From positions 15,638,013-15,702,012 of the forward strand of contig NC_092577.1 of NCBI RefSeq assembly GCF_037975245.1: a stretch of 64,000 nt of DNA, given 5' to 3'. This stretch comes from Apostichopus japonicus. Its lineage: Eukaryota > Echinodermata > Holothuroidea > Aspidochirotida > Stichopodidae. Numbering within the stretch: position 1 is the stretch's first letter; each line of letters opens with the position of its first letter. The notes beneath the pieces were generated by a model. That model saw only the letters and a list, made by a program, of their open reading frames with translations, made no database searches and was not told the DNA's origin. Below, piece after piece: positions 34,313-45,903 of this stretch. The position numbers were made by a program, and so were the translations under genes.

Positions 34313-34945
34313 TCACAAACGCACACACACACGCCATCATAAATGCATAGGTTACGATATCATCGAAAGCAAAAAACCTTACCACAAGTAGTAACCTCTA
34401 ATTAGGAAACCATGTAATTGTACAGCTAGCAGAAGAAAAACGAATCCCGAAAGTTCCATAACTGTTTTGAATTGTATTTTTCATTAACTGTTTTAAATTG
34501 TATTTTTGAAATTGATATTTTGGTTTATTTAATTGATATTGGCTGTTTTTTAGGGTTTTTCTCTGTATAGCGCTTTGAAGCTTGTGTTTGATATTATTGT
34601 TATTATCATAATAACTTGACATGCTGATTTAGTACATACTTCTAAGAATTTAGATTTTTCATATATAACTTGTTCGCAGATCGCTTACAGAATAGTGATA
34701 GGGGAGGCCGCACCTGGAGGCAACCACACGGGTACTGAACAGTGGCTCCGGATTGTGCTGGCGAAGCCGCGATAGCTTTCCAGATGTGGTGGACATCCGC
34801 GGGAACTCCACCGAAGGTAGCCGAAGAGTGGCTATACTGCACTCCACCTCTAACGTGCTCAGCGATTTGCGAAGCCCGATTTGAAAGGCTTCCGAATGGG
34901 GCAGATAGAACTCCTGCTTCAACAGCAAGCAGGAAAAGGAAATAA
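34313..34945. other. Spacer with unidentified open frames
   Basis: Overlapping frames on both strands at 34642-34945 have mixed composition and no recognisable motif. A GC-richer island starts at about 34690. Confidence 0.3.
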
Positions 34946-35202
34946 ATGCATTAAGGGAACGACTCTCAGAGCGCGCGATTTTTGTAGAGCAACCAATAGT
35001 CCAGCAACCTGCAGAAGTTTATACACCGTGGGTATCCAATGCCATCGGAGGAGCATTGGAATCCCCCAACGACGAAGATAATATTAATTTCAGTTATTAT
35101 CCAGCCCCTCCGACGTTGACGTCTCTCAACATTTTTCAGCTCGAGAAAATGCTGATAGAATGCGAGCATGATAGGTCGATAGCAGCAGACTGTGTGAGAT
35201 AA
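34946..35202 (+). other. Unidentified open frame, possibly an exon
   Basis: The plus frame reads through INALRERLSERAIFVEQ, VYTPWVSNAIGGALE and FSYYPAPPTLTSLNIFQLEK and stops at 35202 (tga/taa region). The composition looks protein-like and there is an upstream helical stretch, but I do not recognise a family. An upstream stop near 34906 limits it. It could be an exon of an unknown gene or a repeat protein. Confidence 0.25.
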
Positions 35203-35882
35203 AGAGGTTGATGCCCCTTGCTCCTTCTCCACAGGTAGAAGTGAGTGAGTGGAAGAGGTTGCGTGCCGTATTGATTTAAGTAATAGACATTTAAGGCACA
35301 CCGTCCGTGCAAATCAGGTGTAAATATGTTAATTATGGATGGTAAGGGGAGGGCCGGGGCTATTTTTTATGCAGGTAGGTTCGTACCATTGTGTATATTG
35401 AATAGCCAATCTCAGCCAAGTTCATTTTGACGTCATCAAATATGCACGTGTCACTCGCTCTAAAGCAGTAAGATTTGTAAACAATGTCAATCTGTACACT
35501 TCAGTGGGCTATACAGAATAGGCATATGTCAAGTTATACCTCAGTCCTAGGCTAGGTGTAATCAAGAGTCTGGAGTCAGTGCAGTCAGAGTGAGATATTG
35601 CCGTAGGCCTAGTTATGGAGTGGACACAAATACAACAGCATGCATGGTACTACAATCATCACACTGGCCACAATCATCACATAAAGTATACAGACATATA
35701 TATATATATACATTACAATGTAATGTATGGTATGTATGTACACGGGCCTACCATATAGGCTATATAAACCCACTGAAATGTGACTTAAAATACATGTCAG
35801 ACAGCAATAAAGTTCACCTGTCTCATCGCCAGTAAAGTTGTCACAAAAGGAATGCAGATAACTAACGATACCCTCGATACCC
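35203..35882. other. Non-coding spacer with AT microsatellite
   Basis: A (TA)n run of about 14 bp lies at 35697-35711. No gene recognised. Confidence 0.5.
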
Positions 35883-36662
35883 TCAAGTTTCAACACCTTC
35901 TCCATCAGCAATGAAAATTGAATCACCGTAGTGCCCTCTCAGTCTTTTTTTCATGTATTGGTTCCCATATGGAGTAGAGTCACTTTCTAATATATAGTCC
36001 TTCATCTTGCTTACGAGATGGGAAACCTTCAGCTGTTCTTCATCATTTCTTTCCAAGTATTCACATACCCTCAAAAGAAGGCCTGATGCTGGTCTTCATT
36101 CTTCGGTCGACCGACTCTATTCCGTTTGAGTGCAGGTTCAGCTCTAAATTGCTCTGGGATATCTCGCCCAGTTCTAAAGTTGACACTACACTGTGCATGA
36201 TAAATAGCATCCGCTGCATGGAGATCCTTAGAAAAAAACTCGATCCGGCCCTTCACAGAATGGGACCAGTCATCTGTACGATTCTCACATTGCTCTAATA
36301 CAGTGAAAGGGAAGGAATCTGTGTGTACTTCGCTGACGAGTTCATCGCGACCATGATTGCCCTTAACAACCGTTTGGCCACAGAAAAAACAGTCCGTTCT
36401 TCTGTTGTACGGACCCGTGCTAACTCGAACACTCCTCTTTTCAACTGGAGGAGCAGTTCCCCTGTTTTGTCGAAGAATGTCCTTTGCATTCGTCCATTTA
36501 TTGCGACACAATTTATGCACTCGTTGACCTGCTCGTGCAAGGATTTCTGGCCGACCTCGCTTCCTGCTTGACTCGTTGATTGTATCAGCTCCTTCCTGGA
36601 AGAGTTTGAAAAAATTCCAGGCATCATCGTCGAATAGCTCTTTGCAAATGGGACAAGCCTTC
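35883..36662 (-). pseudogene. PIN/CXC multidomain family, N-terminal zinc-binding part
   Basis: Minus frame from about 36662 reads ACPICKELFDDDAWNFFK, then HKLCRNKW (a CxxC...HxxxC arrangement). A second cluster follows, CFFCGQTVVKG and AADAIYHAQCSVNFRTG, typical of the N-terminus of this family. A frameshift at about 36075 leads into YMKKRLRGHYGDSIFI (35883-36074). The frame has no start codon: a TAA lies just upstream. The middle and C-terminal parts are absent. It is on the opposite strand from the 29169-31708 copy. Confidence 0.65.
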
Positions 36663-36809
36663 CCTTAACTACTAGGCATACTATAAATTTAACGCTATAA
36701 CTGTACTATCCCTTTAAGTGGGTAGTCATGACCTTAAATATGATATAAGAGAACATACCTCTTAAGTCTTAACAGTTAAAAGTAAAATAAAGGGAATACT
36801 GATAATATA

Positions 36810-37532
36810 GAATATAACTGTGCTTTTTTACGTGCAGAGAAACGGACACGGACCAAAGGTCAACAAAACAAAAAACAATCCCAGTCTGTTTAACAACCAC
36901 CAAAAACCCAACTGAAAACCCACAAACAGAAATCTCTCACTAACCCAGAAATGTATAAAATATAGCGTTTAACGTGACGTGAAAAGGACACGGACCCAAA
37001 GGCTAACAGAACCAAAACAATAAAGCTCCACAAACCAGCCCCAAAAAGCCAACACCAAACCACAAACAGAAAACCCCCAACCCATATTATGTAAGGACCA
37101 CACAAACCCCCCACCCCACACATAACAACTAACTAACTCCAAAATTCATCCGGGGTACGCCGTCCCGATAGCAGACGACAGGCTTGCGCATTACCTGCGA
37201 AATTTTCCCAATACGGGTCTTTTCAAGCCCCTAACAGTATTCCCCCTTTTCTTACGAGGGAGCAGAGTTCTTAACTCCTCGTCAACCTTGATCGAGTGGA
37301 CCTCCCTGTCAGGAACAGGAGGTCCACTAGCGACCATCGTGTCCGGTATAGCGGAAGCGGCTGCGGGTAGGGTGGAAGGGCCACTCGAGTCAATGAGATC
37401 AGTGGCCTGTTTTGTCTCATCAAACCAATCGGAGGACTCCTTAGCCACAACTAATAAGGCTGTAGTGCAGTCCTCCATTGGCGAGTCAGAATCTGGGCCA
37501 CTTAATGTCTCTTGGGGCGGTTGAATATAACT
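36810..37532 (-). mobile_element. Family A half-LINE copy with perfect 10-bp target duplication
   Basis: Element 36820-37522 on the minus strand, flanked by GAATATAACT at 36810-36819 and 37523-37532. It contains the ORF1 C-terminus (37478-37191 minus, ending KRPVLGKFRR) and the duplicated GT-rich 3' region, and ends in TAAAAAAGCAC. It is 5'-truncated within ORF1. Truncation plus flanking duplication shows insertion by target-primed reverse transcription, although the element encodes no polymerase. Confidence 0.9.
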
Positions 37533-38549
37533 ACTTAGAAATATATATATGCACGTGATGAGGCTACGACGTTATGTTACGTAACTACACGTTAAGAACC
37601 TCACCCTGTATACATATACAATATTTTAAATTGAACGTTACATGGCAGCTGCCATCTTAGCTGAAACAGAGGGCGCTCTCTCAGAACATAATCCCACCTC
37701 ATGTGAGTCCCCTTTTGTGGAATGATCTCTTAAGGATTACATTCCTTTAAAATATTAATGTCAAACTGATCCTTAAGTACGCTACTGTACATAACGTTAG
37801 ACTAGGGCTCCCCTCTCCCGGCATAATCTGTACAGTAGGATAGCGGATCCTAGCCAAGTTTTACCGTTACGAAAATATGAAATAAAATATACGATCCCTG
37901 AATAACTCCAGTGCTAAAAGAACTTAAAAGTTTAACGAAAGATATATTTACGTCCAAGCGTCAACAATGTGAGTTTCCAAGTGCATCACATGCTCCGTTA
38001 TTACTTAAAACTAAAACTTAGTAATACACGTAATTTAAATTGGAATATATATTCGTATGTGTATGAGCGGCTTGTGTGGACCGTCTGCATAATCTGATAC
38101 ACATGCTGAAAGTGACTATTTTCCATGAACAGTTTCAATCGGTTAACACAGGGGCGGATTTCGCGAAAGTAGTCGACGTAACTCCGTGTGTGAACAATGT
38201 AAGCAAAACCACTATTAGTCTTACTTAATACGTATTACTCGTCATACACTGTTCCACTGTTAGTGTCACAAGGTCAGGGTCAGTGGAGACTTCTGTATAG
38301 TGACACTGATTCTAAATTAGGGCTAGCAGGCCTTCCAAGTAAAGTTGTGGTAGGAATAAAGCAACCCAGGCTAGATATTAGGCCTAGACAGTTTTGAATT
38401 TGATGTAGTCACGTTCGGGGAGGGGATGACTGGCTTGTACTTGTTTTTTGCACATGTAAATTGTATGATCCTCTCTAGGCCTGTACCGCCTGGTAGGGTG
38501 ATTCGAAGGTGGGTTCTAGACGAATGAGGAGTGACTCATGGGAGCTTTT
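37533..38549. other. Non-coding spacer
   Basis: No recognisable gene or repeat. Moderately AT-rich. Confidence 0.5.
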
Positions 38550-39293
38550 TATTCATTCTTCAGGGGCGATGGGCGCTATGAAGGATAGAATGTCAGTTGC
38601 GAAAGCCAGCCGAGTCTACGGCATAAACAGGACCACACTACGTAACAACGTTGGTGGTAGACATGCCAAACGTGTTGGAAGGCTTCGTGTTTTAGCCTCC
38701 AAGAAAAAGGATTATTATGAAAACATTAAAACAAATGACTGCATGGGGTTTTCCATTCGTACAGAATGACTTATGGTCAGTGATTAAGTATTACCTGGAC
38801 CAAATGGCCGAAACAATGTCCAATTCAGGGACAACATGCCTGGATTTAACTTCCGTCATTCATCAACAGGGAGTCCTCGCTTCGCAGGAAATACCAAGAG
38901 AGCGAGGGCCAAGGTCAGTGCTCAGCAGGTCTCTGAATATTTTGCAAACTTGGAAATTGCCATCAGAGATGGGGTACCGGAAGCACTTTTCAATTACGAT
39001 GAGACCAATGTGACTGATGATCCTGGTTCCCAGAAAATTATTGTTCCGAGGGGCATGAAGAGGATCGAGAGAGTCCAGGAGCACTCTTGAATGGCGATTT
39101 CGCTGATGGTGTGTGGCAGTGCAGCAGGTGCCTTGTTCAGTGCAACGATAGTCGAGCAGCGTGGAAAGTCATGTCCACCATCACTGAAAAAATCAGACAC
39201 TGCTCATGCTACTATTAGACGGTGGGGCGAGCCGTTCTGGACGGTCGTCTCGTTGTCATCACTTTGGGACTACATGAAAATGATCTTAAAATG
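38550..39293 (+). pseudogene. pogo/Tigger-like transposase, N-terminal half
   Basis: Begins with a psq-type helix-turn-helix (MKDRMSVAKASRVYGINRTT). It shifts frame near 38740 into WGFPFVQNDLWSVIKYYLD and shifts again into KRARAKVSAQQVSEYF and FNYDETNVTDDPGSQ, whose NYDET Asp is the usual first catalytic residue of the DDE_1 domain. After a stop at 39088-39090 the frame continues with MAISLMVCGSAAGAL and then loses similarity, so the second and third catalytic residues are missing. Pogo-class transposases move DNA by cut and paste. This is a truncated relic. Confidence 0.75.
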
Positions 39294-39609
39294 AGATATA
39301 TTATTTTAAAAACATCATTTTTCCACACTGGGAATTGGGGCGTTATTTAGAAATTTACTGAAAATGGCAAATATATTTCTGTAAATTTACCCGATTGTAG
39401 ATACGAAAATATCCAATCAGATCGCAAGTTTCATTGACACTGGTTGCTAAGATTTGTCATTGACGCGATTGGTCCGATAATTTGCCTGTACATCAAAATT
39501 ATGCCGATCGACGAATCAGCGTCGCTGTTTTAGCGTGCTTCGGTACGGCTATTTTACGTGTCAGCTGGTACACACAGACGCTTCGCTTGCCGCAAAACAT
39601 GACATAAAC
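39294..39609. other. Short non-coding spacer
   Basis: AT-rich, nothing recognised. It may hold the original promoter of the PIN-family gene that follows. Confidence 0.4.
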
Positions 39610-42600
39610 ATGGATTGCAATGCGGGAAAGTAGCTGAATTCGTCCAAAAACAGGTGTTTTGCTCACTGCGCTGATGTTTTAGAAGATATTAAACCTTTTA
39701 CAACAGCAAGGTGGATCACATTCTTGAAAAGTGTGGACATTTGGAAGGATTTGGTCGGAAATCAAGCCGATATAGCAACAGCTTTTTTGCGAGAGCATGG
39801 GAGTACGCGTGTGTGTTAAGCTTGCCAATTCCAGAATTTGGTGGATGTCATAACACTTGTTATCGGTATTTTACCGACTCATCGAAGCAGAAGAGAGGAA
39901 AAATAAGCAAAGAGAAGCAACTACTAGCTGCCAAATCAAGTCATACATCAGGTACGTTCTTTATTTTTGTCATATAAACATGGACATTTACGGATAATTT
40001 TCACTCACGCACTCACTGCTCACACTTAGGCTAGGGTGAAATGCACTGGCTGTATGGTGTGTTCAACTGTGTTGGATTGGTGGTGCATGGTAGCCTATGG
40101 CAATGCTAATGTCATAAAATTTAAAAAAATACTGTCATAATCACCCAATATAAATTAGCAGACCTATATATCCCACTTCTTTATGTGTTTTGGTGTAAAA
40201 TATTGTTAGGTTAGATCCTTTTATTGGGTCATAAAAATCATGTTGCATAAATTATATAAAGCCAATGCATGATCATGCATGGCAGACCTATGCCCAATTT
40301 TTCAGAAGTTTTGCTGTAAATATTAATTGATAAATTTAGTGGTACATTGAAATTATTATAATATAATTCTACTTAGACTTGGTTTTCTGACGGTCTGTGT
40401 CTAAAAAGCTGTCGCACGGCAGACCTATGCCCGATTTTTCAGGTGTTTTGGTGTACATATTTTTATTATTTTCATTGCTACATTGAAATATCCATCATCT
40501 CCCTATACACAGAATACAAAATGAAAAATTCACACATATTTTTCTTTCTGTCTTTTGTGCCTTTACAGAATTGGAGCCTTCAACTTCAAGTATTGATACT
40601 GGTGATGAAGCAACACGTCCACCCCGAGGGTGTTACGATCTAGCTCAGCTGTTGCGGGTGTAACGAAGGAGCCATCTGTCCCTTCCCACATCCTGCCAAA
40701 GATTTGCATCTTCTGTTGCCGCTATGAAATATCATATACAGACTCTCAGAGGAGAAAAAGAAAAGAACAGTTGATGCTTAGTGAACAGCCTGATGGAGGC
40801 AAGCTAGCAGCAGCTGCTAAAGACAAGAACGTGACTGTGTGGCAATCGAATTGCGTTATCATAGAAGTTGCTACAGGAGCTACACAGGGTACCAAACCAG
40901 GAAGTATGTTGAGCCAAAAGAACAGCTCTATGCCACAGCATTTGATGCTTTTTGCAAGTACTACATCGAACAAGATTCTTCGAGCGAAACAGATTTACAG
41001 AATGACATCACTAAGGCGGTATTTTGGCAAAGCTGTGAAAGATGTTGAAATGCCTCCAACTACAGAACTTACAGACTGAAGCAGCGTCTCAAACGAAGGT
41101 TTCCACAGCTGTGCTTTCTTCAGCCCAAGAAGAGGTGTTCCAGTGAGATGGTTTATGTTGAGACACTATCGGCCGAAGGTCCCGAAGCCACCACCACACC
41201 AACTGAGATACTGACAACACAGATGCTGAGGAGGAAGAAGTACCACCCAGAAAGCGACCAAAGGGCATACCAAACAGTGGACAATCCAAGCCTCAAATGT
41301 CGTCACTAAGGGATCGCTACTCTACTGCACTGGATTTAAAAGAAGAAATCATGCAAGCCATGAAAAAAAAAAAACAATCTTCCATGGCCTCCAACATCTG
41401 GCGATTTAACCCTTGATGCAGCGCGCAAGATAGTCCCCACCAAGCTCTACAATTTTATAGCATGGATTGTGCTTGCTACGTGATCCGCCATGCGGGATAC
41501 AAAACTTCACGGCCAAACGGGACGACCGAACCATCCCATTCTGAAAAACGAAACCCAGGTCAAGCGAGCCAAAAAAGCAACATACGCCCGCCGACCTGCA
41601 GCGACAAAAACGTCCCCCACAGAAACATTCAAAAAACTACAAAATAGCATGGATTGTTGGTGTGTCCGATGAGACAACAGATGAGCAGAAAGTAAAGATT
41701 CAAGATGCAGCAGATCGTCGCATCCTTGCCATTGGACAGGACATCATCAAAGGGAAGGAAGATGATGCCCAAGCGTTCATCACTGTTAATGGCGATTCGT
41801 CATCTTAGTGGATCAGCCCAGCTCATTGGTTTACTCAATGGTTTTGGACATTCTGTGTCACACACTAATGTCTTGGAGCACGATACAGCAATAGGGCAGC
41901 AGGAAATTGATAGGCAATGTTCTTCCATCCAGTCTCAACAAGTCTATCTACACCACCCTTGTGTGGGACAACAAAGATTTTGGAGAATGCACCCTATCCG
42001 GTAAAGGCACTACCTACAACACCAACGGAGGAATAGCTGTCCAACATGTGAAGTTAGATTCTACATCTTCAGCGTCTCAACCGCGTCAACATATCAGAAA
42101 GTCAAGGAAGCGATCCCTGCCAGCACCTGCTTCAGCGATGGGTGAGATTTGGTGGTTTGAAGAAGTCATCCCCTCAGGCATTTGATGACAGTGTACAGCT
42201 GGAGGTTGAGCATTTTATTTTCTGAGGCCCGCCTTCTTCCCTCCTGGACTGGATTCAAGCAGCTGCTTTCTTCCAGCATTCCACCTAAAGCAACCATTGC
42301 ATACTTGCCAGTTGTAGATGCTAGCCCAACGGATTTAAATACTGTCAACACTGTACTTCACAGAAGCCTGGAAATAGCCGATCAGTTGGAACTTCCATCA
42401 ATTGTGGTAGTAGTAGACCAAGCGATTTATTGTAAAGCTCAGACAATCAGATGGCAGACTCCAATTTTCCAGGAGAGGATAGTTATTCGTCTTGGAGCTT
42501 TCCATACCACAATGACAGTATTAGCATGCATTGGGAAGATTTCAAGATGTCCTGATTGAGGCAGGTGTAGTGGCAACAGGGTCAGTGACTGGTGTGATGA

Positions 42601-42717
42601 ATGGCCACAACTACAATCGAAGTGTTCGCTGTCATAAGCTTATGGCTGAAGCACTGCACCGCCTTCGATGGCAAAGTTTCTTGAGTACTCTGGAGGAACA
42701 GAAGAGACAACAGTTCA
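39610..42717 (+). pseudogene. PIN/CXC multidomain family, longest copy, 5' portion
   Basis: Start codon at 39610. Exon 1 (to 39951, GTACGT donor) encodes AHCADVLEDIKPFTTARW and CHNTCYRYFTDSSKQKRG. Exon 2 starts at 40569 and encodes ICIFCCRYE and YHRSCYRSY, a second zinc-binding cluster like that at 36.1 kb. Next come YRLKQRLKRRFPQLCF (about 41060-41110), KLYNFIAW split by a LINE stub, IRHLSGSAQLIGLLNGFG, YTTLVWDNKDFGECTLSG, VVVVDQAIYCKAQ and the VMNGHNYNRSVRCHKL block (42530-42717). Frameshifts or stops occur at about 39631, 39790, 40635, 40830, 41807 and 42535. The coding line stops at QQF and resumes in frame after a family B insertion. Confidence 0.7.
41457..41657 (-). mobile_element. Family B LINE 3' stub with 14-bp target duplication
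   Basis: ATAGCATGGATTGT occurs at 41457-41470 and 41644-41657. The 173 bp between are the reverse complement of the last part of family B (hairpin CCCGC/GCGGG, G-rich spacer). The tail varies slightly (CACGTAGCAAGC). Removing the stub rejoins host codons for LYNFIAW and GVSDETTD, so the insertion hit a coding exon. A classic severely 5'-truncated LINE insertion. Confidence 0.9.
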
Positions 42718-45700
42718 CTTCCTTCACTGCCTTCCTTTGTTCCTGGTAGTGCTCCATGTGTCATGGTCGGAGACTTTAACTGTGTCCCAGACTCGGGTCT
42801 TCTGTGTCTGCTAGTCCCGACGCTGGGATCACAGAATTGGACAGATTCACTTCCGTACACCTTTTAGCCGATGTCTTGAGGCGTATACACCCGTGTAGTA
42901 CGGTGTACACGTGGGTGAGGCCTAACGGAGAAGATGCCTCCAGGATAGATCGAGTGTATGCGCCCGTAAGTTTTAAATTTTCGGGTTGCGAGACGCTCAG
43001 CTGTCCGCTCTCTGACCATGACACTGTGGTAGCACGTTTTGTTTTGCCTTCCATTTTCCCGATCGGGCGGGGCCTATGGAAGCTTAACTGTCGGATTCTT
43101 GGCGAGGCAGAATTCCGCCAAGGTTTCGAGACCAGGTACAAAGGATGGCAAACATTGAAGCCGGCCTTTGCTTGTACATCCCAGTGGTGGGATAATATCA
43201 AGTTGCGCATCAAACGCTACGCAATTCAGTATTGCGTGACCCGCGCACGGCGTCGAAGAGAAAAATTCTCGAAGCTGTGCGCGGAGGTGAAGTTTGGCGA
43301 CCCTTCGGCAGTCATCGCTTTGCAGACGTATCTCGATGAAAAGTACCACGGTGCCCGCGTCAGGGCCCGTGTCGAAGCGGTGGAAGCCGAGGAGCGCCCT
43401 TCACTGAGGTTTTACCAGTCCGTTAGCTCATCGGCGGGTGACAGACGCGTCCCGTCTGTGCGCGCTACCGATGGGACCGTGGTCAGTGACCCTCACGGCA
43501 TTGTCCGCGTATATAAAGAGTATTATTCGAGTTTGTTTACGCGTGGCAATGTCGACTTGTCGGCACAGTCTGATTTATTGAGGGGAATCTCAAAAACCGT
43601 TCCCCACGATGTCAATGATATTTTGGGGGGCGGAATAACCACTGTTGAGCTTTGGAAGGCGCTTTCGAAGATGAAGAATGGCAAGTCCCCGGGTTCGGAC
43701 GGGCTTCCGAGGGAGTTCTACCGAACCTTCTGGGCAATAATAGGACCCGACATCAGAGCCGTCTTCGGGGACGCCTTCCAAAACGGACTGTTAAACCAAA
43801 GTCAACGTCTGGGCATGATTACTTTGCTGCCAAAGTCTGGGGACCCCTTGGATCCCCATAACAAGCGTCCGATCACCTTGCTAAATGTGGACTACAAGTT
43901 GCTGGCTAAGGCTTTGTGCAACCGCCTTGCACTGGCTATGCCGCATCTTGTTGGTGATCTCCATCCAGACTTGTGCAGTGAAGGGTCATTGCATCCAGCA
44001 GAACTTGTGGTTGATGCGCGACTTGACCGACTTTGTTATTGACCGTGATCTGCCATGTACATTGGTGTCTCTGGACCAGCAGAAGGCCTTTCACATGGTG
44101 GATCGCGGTTTTTTAATGAATGTATTGGAGACGTTTCAGTTGCACCCAAATTTTCGTAAATGGATTTCTGTTTTGTATGAAGAAAGTTTCAGTTCTGTTA
44201 TCGTAAATGGGTTTTGTTCGGGGGTTTTTAACGTGGAGAGGGGGGTGCGCCAGGGGTGCCCTCTGTCTCCATTACTTTATGTTTTGTTTAGCGAGTCCCT
44301 CTCTCGTCTTTTGGAAAGGGACTCCAAACTTGTTCCATTCGTTGTGCCAGGGGGTGCCAAAGTGAAATGCGCTCAATATGCAGATGACGTGACATGTATT
44401 GTTTCGAGTCTCGACTCCTTTCGCGCACTCTCGCAGGATCTATCTATTTTTGAGAGAGCTACCGGGGCGAAGTTGAATCCAGAAAAGACAAAGGGCCTTC
44501 GTCTTGGTAGCTGGAGATACAGAGACTTACCATTCGGTGCGTCGTGGTCGGATCAGAATATCAAAATTAATGGTATATGGTTCGGCTACGATGCACCTTG
44601 TGATGTCACCTGGAACGAGAGGGCTGAGGTATTTCAGAGCAGACTCGAAACCTTTGGCACCCGCTGGCTTTCGATCTTGGGGAAAGTCACTGTCATTAAT
44701 CGTTTCGTTTCGCCCATCTTGTGGTACCCTGGCGCGGTGTACCCTATTCCGCGTCGCGTCCTGGTACGGTTGGAGAGGGCGATTTTTTCATTCATATGGT
44801 CTGGTGGTACAGAGCTTGTCAAGAGGGCGGTATTGTACCAAAAACTGGAGAAGGGGGGGGACTAGGGGTGGTTCATCTGGGAAGTAAATTGACCTTTTTG
44901 TTATTTAAGCAGTTGTTTGTAGCGGTAACTGACCCAGGGTTGCCTTGTTCATATTTTGTACGTTTTTGGGGCGGTTTGCACCTGCGTCGATGGGTCCCGG
45001 CGCTGTTTAGCAACAGAGAACCGCATAGTAGTACTCCAAACAGGGTGGTGCGTGTCATCTGCTCCGCTCTGATTGAGTTGCCCCCTGTTGACCTGTCACA
45101 GCCGGCCCTCGTTCACAGTTTGTTGAGGGATAAGGCCTTGAATGCAACTTTTGTCCAGGGACGTCATTCTGCCGAAGTATGGCGTTCGGTGCATTCAAGG
45201 CTGAATGGTTGCAGGCTCCGTGATCTTGCATGGAGAGTTGCACACGGTGCCTTGGTGACCAACCTAAAAAGATATCATTGGCGATTGGGTGATGGACTGT
45301 GCCCTAGGACCGGCTGTGACAGCTTAGAGAGTACTGCTCATGTTTTTTGGCATTGTTACTTTGTAGTAAACTTATGGGAGTGGTTCCAGACCTGGACCGA
45401 CCGTGTTACGGGAGACCGTTCATGGTCGGTAGGGCAGGGCTTTATTTTATATGGGGTAGACCCTCCACTTTGTTCGGTAGCTGTGTTGCACCGCATCATA
45501 TTTGTTTGCTCTATTGTAAAAAAACATGTTTGGCGGAATAGGTGTAATTTGGTTTTTAGGGGGAAATTTGCCAGTTGGCAGGCAGTCCTGGAGGCGGTGA
45601 AGTCCGACATTCGCCTTCAGATTGAAGGCGATTTTCGCCGTTTATCTGGGGCTGCCTTTTTTGGACGCTGGTGTGCTGGGGAGGGGTTTTTCGTTTCGCT

Positions 45701-45903
45701 GCGTGCGGGTCGTCCTTCTGTACGTTTTTGAATGTTTCAGTGGGGGGGGGGGGGTTGGGCGTTTTGTCTGCAGGTCGGCGGGCGTATGTTTTTTTGGCTC
45801 GCTAGACCTTAGTTTCGTTTGTCACAATGGGATGGTTCGGTAGTGCCGTTTGGCCGTGACGTTTTGTATCCCGCATGGCGGGTCACGTAAAAAGCACAGT
45901 TCA
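42711..45903 (+). mobile_element. Family B Tx1-like LINE (42718-45896) with 7-bp target duplication
   Basis: CAGTTCA at 42711-42717 and 45897-45903 flanks the element, and host codons continue in frame across it (RQQF then KKVVSSLQASYP). The 5' end is truncated within the endonuclease domain. The 3' end has the nested hairpin CGTGA...TCACG enclosing CCCGC/GCGGG, then TAAAAAGCA. The ORF2 layout, zf-RVT-like region and SLDQQKAF motif place it in or near the L1/Tx1 clade. Confidence 0.9.
42740..45731 (+). pseudogene. LINE ORF2: endonuclease (partial), reverse transcriptase, zinc-finger C-terminus
   Basis: Encodes the C-terminal APE-type endonuclease (VMVGDFNCVPD, SRIDRVYAP, SDHDTVVARF), then RT motifs KNGKSPGSDGLPREFYRTFW, NKRPITLLNVDYKLLAKAL, SLDQQKAF, RGVRQGCPLSPLLYVLF and QYADDV (YADD at 44377-44388), and GAKLNPEKTKGLRLG. 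The C-terminal region has a zf-RVT-type pattern (CPRTGCDSLESTAHVFWHC). Frames switch near 43960 and 44855; otherwise the copy is well preserved, suggesting a fairly recent insertion. ORF2 proteins nick DNA and copy element RNA at the nick. Confidence 0.85.
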
